Shown one piece after another: positions 1 through 5,530 of a stretch of DNA of 5,530 nucleotides. The position numbers were made by a program, and so were the translations under genes. The stretch comes from Pseudomonadota bacterium (GTDB taxonomy: Bacteria > Bdellovibrionota > Bacteriovoracia > Bacteriovoracales > Bacteriovoracaceae), in contig JAEYUK010000349.1 in assembly GCA_023432655.1 (NCBI GenBank), forward strand, positions 1 to 5,530. The letters are read 5' to 3'. The notes below the pieces were generated by a model that made no database searches, was not told the DNA's origin, and worked only from the letters and a program-made list of their open reading frames with translations. Numbering within the stretch: position 1 is the stretch's first letter; every line of letters begins with the position of its first letter.

Positions 1-1484
1 GTGTAGGTGGAGGCGGATGTAATGCTGTCAACACTATGATTCGCTCGGGCCTAAACGGCGTAGAGTATATTGTTGCGAACACTGATTCACAGGCCTTAGC
101 CGCGAACCTTGCCGGAACAAAAATCCAATTAGGTGGAAATGTTACTAAAGGTCTGGGCGCTGGTGCGAACCCTGAAGTGGGTCGTAAGGCTGCGATTGAA
201 GACTATGAAAAACTATCTGAAGTTCTAGATGGCGCAGATATGGTTTTTGTAACTGCCGGTATGGGTGGCGGTACAGGAACTGGAGCAGCACCAGTAATTG
301 CAAAACTTGCTAGAGAGATGGGCGCTTTGACTGTTGGTGTGGTTACTAAGCCATTCTTGTTCGAAGGCAAAAAGCGCTCCCGTCAGGCCGAAGAAGGAAT
401 CCGTGCTTTGGAAGATTCAGTAGATTCTTTAATCTGCATTCCAAACCAACGTCTCTTACAGCTTGCTGGCGAAAATTTATCTCTGGTAGATACTTTCAAA
501 GCTGCTGATGAGGTTTTACTTAATGCTGTTCAAGGTATTTCTGATCTCATCAATAATACGGGTCTTATTAACGCCGACTTTGCTGACGTTTCTACGGTTA
601 TGACTAATAAAGGTCTTTCACTTATGGGAACAGGCTCGGCAGTTGGTACAGATCGCGCTCTAGTAGCTGCTCGTCAGGCGATCAGTTCTCCGCTTCTCGA
701 GGATGTATCTATCGAAGGTGCAACCGGGATCATTATTAACATCACTGGTAATAGCACTCTTACTACTCACGAAACAAATCAAGCTGTAACGTTAATTATG
801 GAAGCGGCTGATGAAGATGCAGAAATTATCTTCGGTACAGTGATTGATGATACGATGGGCGAAGAGCTTAAAGTAACAGTGATCGCTACTGGTCTGGTAC
901 AAACGGCTCGAAAAGAAGCTGCCGCAGCGGCTCCGGTTATGAACCGTCCTCAGACTTCAATGCCAGAAACTTACAAATCAGCTCCTGTTCAAGCTCCAGT
1001 TCAAGAAACTGTAGCCCCAGTGAGAATGGAAGCGCCTAGGGCCGAAGCTCCAAAAATCGAGACTGCCCCAGCAAGAGAAGAAGCTCCTGTTCAAATGAAG
1101 AATACTGATTATGCAGTTAAGTCTGAAATTAGTTTCGATCTTGATGATGTTCGTACTGAAACAGCGAAACCCAAAATTAATTGGGCAGAAAAATTACAAA
1201 GTGCTGCTTCAAAGTATGAATCACAAAAAAACTTTGATTCAAACCACGTCAACCAAACCCCGGTAGCTCCAAAAGCTCCAGGAGTTGTTGAACGCCAGGA
1301 ATACTCTCATTTTGATAATGCTGAGACACCGGTTGGTAATGTTACAGCTCAAGCTGCTCAGAACAGAGAAAGCCGAATTAAGTCAATTGCTGAGAAACTA
1401 GGTTTCTTCAATTTTGATGAAGATGAATTTGATACTCCATCATTCATTAAGAAGAATGATAGAGGCCACGATACACAAATCTAA
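1..1484 (+). CDS. ftsZ: Cell division protein FtsZ, 5'-truncated by the window edge
   Basis: FtsZ is the tubulin-like GTPase that polymerises at midcell into the Z ring and recruits the divisome. The frame is open from base 3, reading [11 protein letters not shown] just before the first in-window ATG at 36, so that ATG is internal and only about 15-20 N-terminal residues are missing. Numbering residues from the ATG at 36: the nucleotide-binding ANTD is at 14-17, the tubulin signature GGGTGTG at 77-83 (bases 264-284), and the T7 synergy loop NADFAD, with the catalytic aspartates, at 179-184. The globular part ends near 287 (VTVIATG). A linker of about 150 residues follows, rich in Ala, Pro, Glu and Gln and much longer than in E. 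coli FtsZ. A conserved C-terminal tail, FDTPSFIKK (465-473), matches the D-x-P-x-F-[IL]-[RK]-[RK] peptide that binds membrane tethers and division regulators. The full protein would be about 510 residues. Identification is secure. Any upstream ftsA/ftsQ is outside the window. Confidence 0.98.
   Translation, partial: VGGGGCNAVNTMIRSGLNGVEYIVANTDSQALAANLAGTKIQLGGNVTKGLGAGANPEVGRKAAIEDYEKLSEVLDGADMVFVTAGMGGGTGTGAAPVIAKLAREMGALTVGVVTKPFLFEGKKRSRQAEEGIRALEDSVDSLICIPNQRLLQLAGENLSLVDTFKAADEVLLNAVQGISDLINNTGLINADFADVSTVMTNKGLSLMGTGSAVGTDRALVAARQAISSPLLEDVSIEGATGIIINITGNSTLTTHETNQAVTLIMEAADEDAEIIFGTVIDDTMGEELKVTVIATGLVQTARKEAAAAAPVMNRPQTSMPETYKSAPVQAPVQETVAPVRMEAPRAEAPKIETAPAREEAPVQMKNTDYAVKSEISFDLDDVRTETAKPKINWAEKLQSAASKYESQKNFDSNHVNQTPVAPKAPGVVERQEYSHFDNAETPVGNVTAQAAQNRESRIKSIAEKLGFFNFDEDEFDTPSFIKKNDRGHDTQI
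981..1094 (+). repeat. Short degenerate repeats encoding APVQ/EAP units in the FtsZ linker
   Basis: The 12-mer GCTCCTGTTCAA occurs at 981-992 and again exactly at 1083-1094, with a near copy at 993-1004. In the protein this gives APVQ three times (residues 316-319, 320-323 and 350-353, counted from the ATG at 36), interspersed with EAP and ETAP units. The unit is coding and in frame, so it looks like low-complexity expansion of the disordered linker rather than a separate genetic element. Confidence 0.6.
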
Positions 1485-1504
1485 GAAGCAATGAGATGAA
1501 TTGA

Positions 1505-1538
1505 AGAGAACCCCGCTAAAAGCGGGGTTCTTTATTTT
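1505..1538. terminator. Rho-independent terminator shared by convergent ftsZ and the udk-rnj operon
   Basis: A perfect 10-bp stem, GAACCCCGCT (1508-1517) against AGCGGGGTTC (1521-1530), closes a 3-nt AAA loop. On the plus strand it is followed by a T-rich run (TTTATTTT, ending at 1538), giving a textbook intrinsic terminator 23 bases after the ftsZ stop. On the minus strand the hairpin lies just after the stop codon of the zinc-finger gene (1537-1539). There it is followed by a less uniform T-rich stretch (TCTCTTCAATT), so it probably stops leftward transcription too, but less strongly. Confidence 0.9.
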
Positions 1539-2127
1539 AGAACAGATGAGTCTTAACTTTTTGGGCTTCTTCTTTAATCGCAAAGACCACCAGATACGTT
1601 TCGATATAGTCCTGATCAATATTAATTTTGTAATGAGTCTCAATATAAGTCGGAAGATTCTTTTCCAAAAAGAGTTGTTTCTTTTTCTCAAAGAGTTCCA
1701 CTCCTTCCTCCGGGTTTTGAGTCGAGGTTTTAACCGTCGCAATTTCTTCCCAGTCATGTCGCATAACTAGTGGCATATGCTCTTTACAAAAATGCATGGT
1801 TTTAAAAGGCTTAATGCAAGCTTTGCAGAAAAGTTTATCGCAAATGCCACAGGTCACTTCCCCTGGCTCATCTCTGTGATTGGGGCAGAATAATTCAGAC
1901 CTGGCCGGTTTTAAGTTTTCCAGTTCTTTCAGTCGTTCCATGATGCCTGGATGAAATTCAGTTTTTGAAATATCTGGGTGGGGAGCACTTCCATCCTGAG
2001 GTTTGGAAGGAGATATGGGTGCAGGAGGATTCTTCAACAGTCGATACACTAAGATCGTCAGCAGTCCTACGATGATGACCAGAAAGAAAAGCGTAATGGC
2101 GATAAGAATAATGGCCGTGTTTTCCAT
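1537..2127 (-). CDS. Membrane-anchored B-box-type zinc-finger protein of unknown function
   Basis: This 196-residue protein has no recognised gene name. Residues 5-31 form one strongly hydrophobic helix followed by YRLLK. The positive charge after the helix predicts that the C-terminal part faces the cytoplasm. A Pro/Ser-rich linker (33-50) leads to a cysteine/histidine cluster: C81-x2-H84-x8-C93-x2-C96-x4-C101-x2-C104-x7-H112-x4-H117, with an extra C114. That spacing fits the B-box zinc finger (C-x2-H...C-x2-[CD]-x4-C-x2-C...H...H) known mostly from eukaryotic TRIM proteins and also found in scattered bacterial proteins. The last 55 residues (about 142-196) look like a small alpha/beta domain and faintly resemble DUF2007-type putative signal-transducing modules; that is a guess. 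The ATG lies 1 base after the rnj stop (TAG-T-ATG) with no clear Shine-Dalgarno, so translation is probably coupled to rnj. Zinc binding is likely; a protein-interaction role is inference. Confidence 0.85.
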   Translation of the reverse strand: MENTAIILIAITLFFLVIIVGLLTILVYRLLKNPPAPISPSKPQDGSAPHPDISKTEFHPGIMERLKELENLKPARSELFCPNHRDEPGEVTCGICDKLFCKACIKPFKTMHFCKEHMPLVMRHDWEEIATVKTSTQNPEEGVELFEKKKQLFLEKNLPTYIETHYKINIDQDYIETYLVVFAIKEEAQKVKTHLF

Positions 2128-2128
2128 A

Positions 2129-3745
2129 CTAATATAAATGAACTTCTGTAACAGGTTTATAGCCCAAAAGATTATTACAATACTGGCGAGTAGAGATTTT
2201 TAACTGATCTTTAAAGTAATTTTCTTCCCGACTATGGAGATCGTTTTTAATCTGTTGTAAAAGGCGTTTTTTAAGGGCCTCTATGTGATCCTGAAACATC
2301 AGTGGCAGACCAACTGAAGTGAGCTCTAGGTGACCCATGTTGCGATGATAGCTAATAAAGACTGCACCCTGGGTGGCCATTTTGCGACGTTGGCTAATTT
2401 GTGTTTTTTCAATCTCCAGATATTTCCCGTGAATGAGGTGGGGTTCGACTGAATCGTGTTTTTCAATCTTCACTTCACCTTCACCGAGAATAACTTCTTG
2501 GTAATTGTAGATCAGCTTGGGGGTAATTTCAGGGTAATGGGCCTGGATGAATTCATAGTGCTTACGTAAAAAATAAGACTCCCCATGAATGGGAAAATAG
2601 AATTTGGGAGTGAAACTTTTTAGCAAGACATTAAGGTCTTCCTTGCCGGGGTGTCCAGAGGCATGGATTAAATGATCACTGGCCGTTACTATCGTAGCTC
2701 CAAACTCAGTCAATTTATTATAAATCCGGTAAATCTTTTTTTCGTTCCCTGGAATGACTTTGGAACTAAAAATGACCAAATCATGTGGGCCTGGTTTAAA
2801 AGTTCCGTCTTCACCATAACTAAAACGCCTTAGGGCCGAAAGAAAGTCACCCTGGCAGCCAGAAAGAAAGATTAGCATTTTACCAGTTTGCCCCTTTACT
2901 TGGTCTGGTAGAAAAAAATCTTCAGGTGGTAATTCACTATGGCCAGTCTCAAAAGCCGCTTCCATATAAGTTTTTAATGAGCGGCCCATAATCACGATCT
3001 TTCTTCCTGCCGCTTGACCCATTTTGGCTATGGCATTCATACGGTGAACGTTCGAAGCAAAGAGGGTGATAAAGATGCGGTTTTCATCGCGATTAAGAAG
3101 ATGTTCTAAATCGTTATGAAGCTCCCCTTCAGAGACTGTTTTTCCATCGTTTAAGATGTTCGTTGAATCCATAAAGTAAGAAGTGTTCTCACACTCTGAG
3201 AGCTTTAGCTTTATGCGTTCCAGATCAATGGGTTTTTCATGCCGTGAAGTTAAATCGACCTTGAAGTCAGAGATGTAGAGAGCTCCCCATTTGCGATCCT
3301 TGGAGCGAATAATCAGACCGCAAGTTTCAGGAATAGAATGGTTCACGTGAACCGGGCTGATATCTACACCTCTAAATGAAATTTCCGATTGGTCATTATA
3401 GATTTGGTATTTTAATCGAACCTTATGCTCTTCAAGCTTCTTTTGAATAAGATGCAGGGTAAAGTTTGTTGCATAGACAGTAATATCAGGGAAGGCCTGG
3501 AGGAGATGGGCCAGGGCTCCGATATGATCTTCATGGCCATGGGTAATAATAATCGAAGTTAATTTTTCCGGGTCCAGAAGAGAGAAGTCTGGGATCAGAT
3601 AATTTATGGCAAAGCATTCTTCATAAGGAAAAAGCATGCCGCAGTCGATGATAATTTGTTCGTCATGGGTAGAGATGAGAGTCATATTTGACCCAATTTC
3701 TTCCACTCCGCCGATAGGTAAAACGCTAAAGTATTTATTCTTCAA
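2129..3745 (-). CDS. rnj: Ribonuclease J (metallo-beta-lactamase/beta-CASP RNase)
   Basis: RNase J enzymes combine 5'-to-3' exonuclease and endonuclease activity in mRNA decay and rRNA maturation in the cytoplasm. At 538 residues this is close to the roughly 550 usual for the family. Visible motifs in order: an N-terminal LPIGGVEEIGSNM (9-21), the metal site HGHEDH (69-74), H136 in VNHSIPE, D160 in SDFKVD, the beta-CASP segments FASNVHRM (229-236) and GRSL (254-257), VIFSSKVIPGNEK (324-336), HASGH (361-365) and the final metal histidine in PIHGE (385-389). A C-terminal domain (about 430-538) is present. All expected metal ligands are there. The usual [TS]GSQGEP segment is replaced by SGCQGDF (295-301). 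The start is TTG at 3743-3745, chosen because the family's N-terminal motif begins only 8 residues later and AAAAGGAA sits just upstream. The gene lies 25 bases after udk. Whether it is a J1-like or J2-like enzyme cannot be told from sequence alone. Confidence 0.95.
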   Translation of the reverse strand: MKNKYFSVLPIGGVEEIGSNMTLISTHDEQIIIDCGMLFPYEECFAINYLIPDFSLLDPEKLTSIIITHGHEDHIGALAHLLQAFPDITVYATNFTLHLIQKKLEEHKVRLKYQIYNDQSEISFRGVDISPVHVNHSIPETCGLIIRSKDRKWGALYISDFKVDLTSRHEKPIDLERIKLKLSECENTSYFMDSTNILNDGKTVSEGELHNDLEHLLNRDENRIFITLFASNVHRMNAIAKMGQAAGRKIVIMGRSLKTYMEAAFETGHSELPPEDFFLPDQVKGQTGKMLIFLSGCQGDFLSALRRFSYGEDGTFKPGPHDLVIFSSKVIPGNEKKIYRIYNKLTEFGATIVTASDHLIHASGHPGKEDLNVLLKSFTPKFYFPIHGESYFLRKHYEFIQAHYPEITPKLIYNYQEVILGEGEVKIEKHDSVEPHLIHGKYLEIEKTQISQRRKMATQGAVFISYHRNMGHLELTSVGLPLMFQDHIEALKKRLLQQIKNDLHSREENYFKDQLKISTRQYCNNLLGYKPVTEVHLY

Positions 3746-3751
3746 AACAGA

Positions 3752-3759
3752 TTCCTTTT
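3752..3759 (-). promoter_or_regulatory. Shine-Dalgarno site supporting the TTG start of rnj
   Basis: Read on the minus strand the sequence is AAAAGGAA, with AGGA 7 bases before the TTG at 3743-3745. It lies in the 25-base gap between udk and rnj and decides the rnj start: the next in-frame ATG (codon 21) would delete the conserved N-terminal motif. Confidence 0.75.
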
Positions 3760-3770
3760 AGGGAATTGTA

Positions 3771-4406
3771 TCAGATAAATGGAGTAGCTGGGACTTCTCT
3801 TTCTGAATTTAATAACTGTTTGAGTCGTGCAGCCAGAATCAGGGAGGCGACATCCGTTTCTTCCCCTACTGTAAAATCAGCATACTGCTTTTGGGGATCC
3901 AGATATTTTTGGTACATAGGTCTAACAGAGTCATAGTACTGGGCAATGACTGATTCTAAAGATCTGCCACGTTCTTTAACATCACGGTGGAGGCGGCGGG
4001 TAAACCGAATGTCAGAGTCAACATGCAGGAAACATTTAATATCCAGCATATTACGAATCTCATGATCATAGAGTGCAAAAATTCCTTCGAACAAGACGAT
4101 CTTACATGGTCCAAGCGTATCGTATTCACTCGTGCGGGAAGAGGTCGAGAAATCATACTTGGGAACCTGAATCGCATGACCTCTTTTAATTTCGGCCAGA
4201 TGCTCTCTTAAAAGATTCCAGTCAAAGGCATCAGGATGATCGTAATTAACCTTGCCATTAATGGCCGGAACAGTCGGTAGGTAATAGGAATCCATGTGGA
4301 GGATTTGAGACTCAGAGCTGTTAAGGCCCTTCATGACTTTTTTGGCAAAGGTCGTTTTACCGGAGCCTGAGCCGCCTGCGATACCAATAAGAAAGAAATT
4401 TTGCAT
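3771..4406 (-). CDS. udk: Uridine/cytidine kinase
   Basis: Udk phosphorylates uridine and cytidine to UMP and CMP in pyrimidine salvage, in the cytoplasm. With the ATG at 4404-4406 the protein has 211 residues, the normal size for bacterial Udk. It shows the P-loop GGSGSGKT (11-18), the catalytic aspartate in MDSYY (38-42), the family signature NYDHPDAFD (54-62), the nucleoside-site VPKYDFS (81-87), FEGIF (106-110), and the arginine-rich lid RRLHRDVKERGR (137-148). A TTG start 21 bases upstream (4425-4427) would add seven residues (MLENFSN) that the family does not need. Neither start has a convincing Shine-Dalgarno, so ATG is preferred on length and codon. This is the first gene of the leftward set and is followed 25 bases later by rnj. 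Phosphoribulokinase is the nearest relative by fold, but DHPDAFD and the size favour Udk. Confidence 0.95.
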   Translation of the reverse strand: MQNFFLIGIAGGSGSGKTTFAKKVMKGLNSSESQILHMDSYYLPTVPAINGKVNYDHPDAFDWNLLREHLAEIKRGHAIQVPKYDFSTSSRTSEYDTLGPCKIVLFEGIFALYDHEIRNMLDIKCFLHVDSDIRFTRRLHRDVKERGRSLESVIAQYYDSVRPMYQKYLDPQKQYADFTVGEETDVASLILAARLKQLLNSEREVPATPFI

Positions 4407-4486
4407 ATTGGAAAAGTTTTCTAACAAATAAAGCGTGATCTGCCCAAGAAAACCTTAAGGAATGTAATTTTTTTAGCCTCCCAGAT

Positions 4487-4500
4487 GCCTAAACTTAGGC
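4487..4500. repeat. Perfect 14-bp inverted repeat, possible operator, upstream of prmA
   Basis: GCCTAA (4487-4492) and TTAGGC (4495-4500) form perfect inverted arms around a 2-base AC centre. They directly abut the TATATA candidate -10 box at 4501. A further TAGCCT at 4474-4479 can pair with AGGCTA at 4497-4502, so the right arm has a second possible partner. The compact spacing suits a dimeric regulator better than a transcription terminator, since no T-run follows on the plus strand. No protein has been matched to it. Confidence 0.5.
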
Positions 4501-4515
4501 TATATAACCACCTTT

Positions 4516-4521
4516 AAAGGA
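4516..4521 (+). promoter_or_regulatory. Shine-Dalgarno site of prmA
   Basis: AAAGGA ends 5 bases before the ATG at 4527-4529 (spacer TTTTT). This supports that start for prmA. Confidence 0.7.
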
Positions 4522-4526
4522 TTTTT

Positions 4527-5489
4527 ATGGAAGTATTTTGGATCGTAACACTTTTTCATTTTCAGCCCTCGCCTGAAGAGTGGCAGCAGGTTGAGTCTCT
4601 GGCCCTGGAAGAATTTGAGGCCATGGGGATAGAAGAGTTCTCTCTCGATGAACCCGCAGTGGATGCTCTTCTGGGGGAACGTTCCTATTCAGGTGGAGAT
4701 CTTCCTCAGGAAGTTATTGATGAAGTTGAGTCGCGCGTTCTCGCGACACCGATAAATTACCGGTTCTTCTTTAGTGATATGGAGATGGCCGAAAAGTTCC
4801 ATGAGAAAGTTCGTAAAGAATTTCTTTGTGAATCACAAATTGAAGAACAACCTGTACAGGATTGGAATGCCGAATGGAAAAAGCATTACAGCCCAATTAA
4901 GGTCAATGAGCACTTAGAAATTATTCCCTCGTGGAAAAAAGATTTTACCCCAGAAAGCAAGGAACACATTTTTATTTATCCGGGTATGGGCTTCGGCACT
5001 GGTAGCCATGAAACAACCTACTTGTGCTTAAAACTTTTTACTGAAAACATCTTGAATACTGATGTAAAAAAAGTGCTCGATTTCGGATCTGGTTCTGGCA
5101 TTTTAGGCTTGGCCGTTTTTAAGTTTTTCCCCGAAGCTCAGGTTGATTTTTATGATATTGATCCCGAGGCGAATAAGAACTGTTATCAAAACGCTGAGAT
5201 CAACGAACTCCAGGACCATTCTTTCCGTCTTTTATTGCCAGAATACCGAGACCGCCTTCAAGCGGAATATGATGTCGTCTTTGCCAATATCCTCGAGAGT
5301 ATTTTGATGCAGGAGCAAGACTCACTCATTAAGGAAACCAAACATGGTGGGGCCCTAATTGTTTCTGGATTATTAAAACATCAGGTGCCAGGAATTATCG
5401 ATTCCTATTCCAAGGGCGGGATGACCATGATTCGTATGTTGGAAAAAGGGGATTGGGCGGCAGTGCTTTTCAAAAAAGGTCCGGCATGA
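4527..5489 (+). CDS. prmA: Ribosomal protein L11 methyltransferase
   Basis: PrmA uses S-adenosylmethionine to methylate ribosomal protein L11 at lysine side chains and the N-terminus. The 320 residues are slightly above the usual 290-315. An N-terminal recognition domain (about 1-100) leads to the family motif DWNAEWKKHY (112-121), then PGMGFGTGSHETT (152-164), corresponding to the usual D-P-G-x-A-F-G-T-G-x-H-x-T-T. The SAM-binding motif I is VLDFGSGSGILG (183-194), the ribose-binding acidic pair is D210/D212, and the catalytic-site loop FANILESIL (252-260) matches the family's NI[LV]. The C-terminus GDWAAVLFKK (308-317) fits the usual EW-x-x-[LV] ending. The start has a good Shine-Dalgarno. 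Small departures from consensus are Y151 and G155 in place of the usual Asp and Ala. The gene is divergent from udk and overlaps the next gene by 4 bases. Confidence in the family is high; activity on L11 is inferred from the family. Confidence 0.94.
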   Translation: MEVFWIVTLFHFQPSPEEWQQVESLALEEFEAMGIEEFSLDEPAVDALLGERSYSGGDLPQEVIDEVESRVLATPINYRFFFSDMEMAEKFHEKVRKEFLCESQIEEQPVQDWNAEWKKHYSPIKVNEHLEIIPSWKKDFTPESKEHIFIYPGMGFGTGSHETTYLCLKLFTENILNTDVKKVLDFGSGSGILGLAVFKFFPEAQVDFYDIDPEANKNCYQNAEINELQDHSFRLLLPEYRDRLQAEYDVVFANILESILMQEQDSLIKETKHGGALIVSGLLKHQVPGIIDSYSKGGMTMIRMLEKGDWAAVLFKKGPA

Positions 5490-5530
5490 GGGCCCATTGG
5501 GTAAAAGATCTTACTATCGGAGACAGTTAC
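5486..5530 (+). CDS. Start of a downstream gene, probably 16S rRNA m3U1498 methyltransferase (RsmE), cut by the window edge
   Basis: An ATG at 5486-5488 overlaps the prmA TGA (ATGA), and the frame is open for 15 codons to the edge: MRAHWVKDLTIGDSY. AAAGG about 7 bases upstream, inside the end of prmA, can act as its Shine-Dalgarno, and the overlap predicts coupled translation. The MR-x-x-[HW]-x start followed by a short polar stretch resembles RsmE N-termini, and rsmE commonly follows prmA. Fifteen residues are too few to prove this, so the product name rests mainly on gene order. Confidence 0.55.
   Translation, partial: MRAHWVKDLTIGDSY

Larger units (their letters stand above)
4407..4526. 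promoter_or_regulatory. Divergent control region between udk and prmA
   Basis: About 120 non-coding bases separate two outward-reading transcripts, so both promoters should lie here. The best rightward -10 candidate is TATATA at 4501-4506, about 20 bases before the prmA ATG, which would give a very short leader. No good -35 hexamer is visible 15-19 bases upstream of it, which could mean activator dependence or a different sigma factor. The same TATATA reads identically on the other strand. I cannot pick a leftward promoter with confidence. An 8-base palindrome CCTTAAGG (4453-4460) and a T-run (4468-4474) are also present. Confidence 0.45.

Noticed and set aside
36..38. ATG at 36 as the true start of ftsZ
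   Set aside because: The frame is open upstream to the window edge and encodes [11 protein letters not shown], the conserved first nucleotide-binding loop of FtsZ. The gene therefore begins outside the window.
1440..1770. Open frames of about 90-105 codons on both strands over the 3' end of the zinc-finger gene
   Set aside because: One is very Lys/Arg/Leu-rich, the other Phe-rich. Both cross the terminator hairpin, and they lie in other frames of a better-supported gene. Neither shows a domain or a convincing ribosome site.
3956..4211. Open frames of about 73-74 codons on both strands inside udk
   Set aside because: They overlap the strongly conserved udk coding sequence, have no family resemblance, and are best explained as chance frames.
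4487..4502. The inverted repeat as an intrinsic terminator or riboswitch
   Set aside because: The stem is only 6 bp with a 2-base centre, no T-run follows on the plus strand, and it precedes the likely -10 box, so it is probably not transcribed rightward. A DNA-binding site is a better reading.
1..5530. A mobile element, CRISPR array, defence system or other novel multi-gene system
   Set aside because: There are no transposase, integrase, spaced direct repeats or toxin-antitoxin-like pairs. Five of the six genes belong or probably belong to core families, and base composition shows no obvious shift by eye.

Overview
The window looks like ordinary chromosomal housekeeping DNA from an AT-leaning Gram-negative bacterium. 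The combination of an FtsZ with a very long Ala/Pro/Glu linker, an RNase J, and a membrane-anchored bacterial B-box zinc-finger protein would suit the Bdellovibrionota (Bacteriovorax/Peredibacter-like predators). That assignment rests on general resemblance of the proteins, not on a search, and is only moderately likely.

Layout. Positions 1-1484 (+) carry the 3' part of ftsZ; only about 15-20 N-terminal codons are off the left edge. A strong hairpin terminator at about 1505-1538 separates it from a convergent minus-strand cluster. In transcription order that cluster is udk (uridine kinase, 4406 to 3771), a 25-nt gap, rnj (RNase J, 3745 to 2129, TTG start with a good Shine-Dalgarno), a 1-nt gap, and an unnamed gene for a single-pass membrane protein with a B-box-like zinc finger (2127 to 1537). 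The spacing suggests one operon ending at the shared hairpin. A divergent control region of about 120 bp (4407-4526) holds a perfect 14-bp inverted repeat next to a TATATA box. From there prmA (ribosomal protein L11 methyltransferase, 4527-5489) runs rightward and overlaps by ATGA the first 15 codons of another gene, probably rsmE (16S rRNA methyltransferase).

Functionally there are three themes: cell division (FtsZ), RNA turnover plus pyrimidine nucleoside salvage (RNase J, Udk, and the zinc-finger protein of unknown role), and modification of the translation apparatus (PrmA, probable RsmE). There are no mobile elements, CRISPR arrays, tRNAs, rRNAs or pseudogenes that I can see, and no stretch over 300 bases lacks a gene. 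I see no clear undescribed system. The most unusual item is the zinc-finger protein translationally coupled to RNase J.
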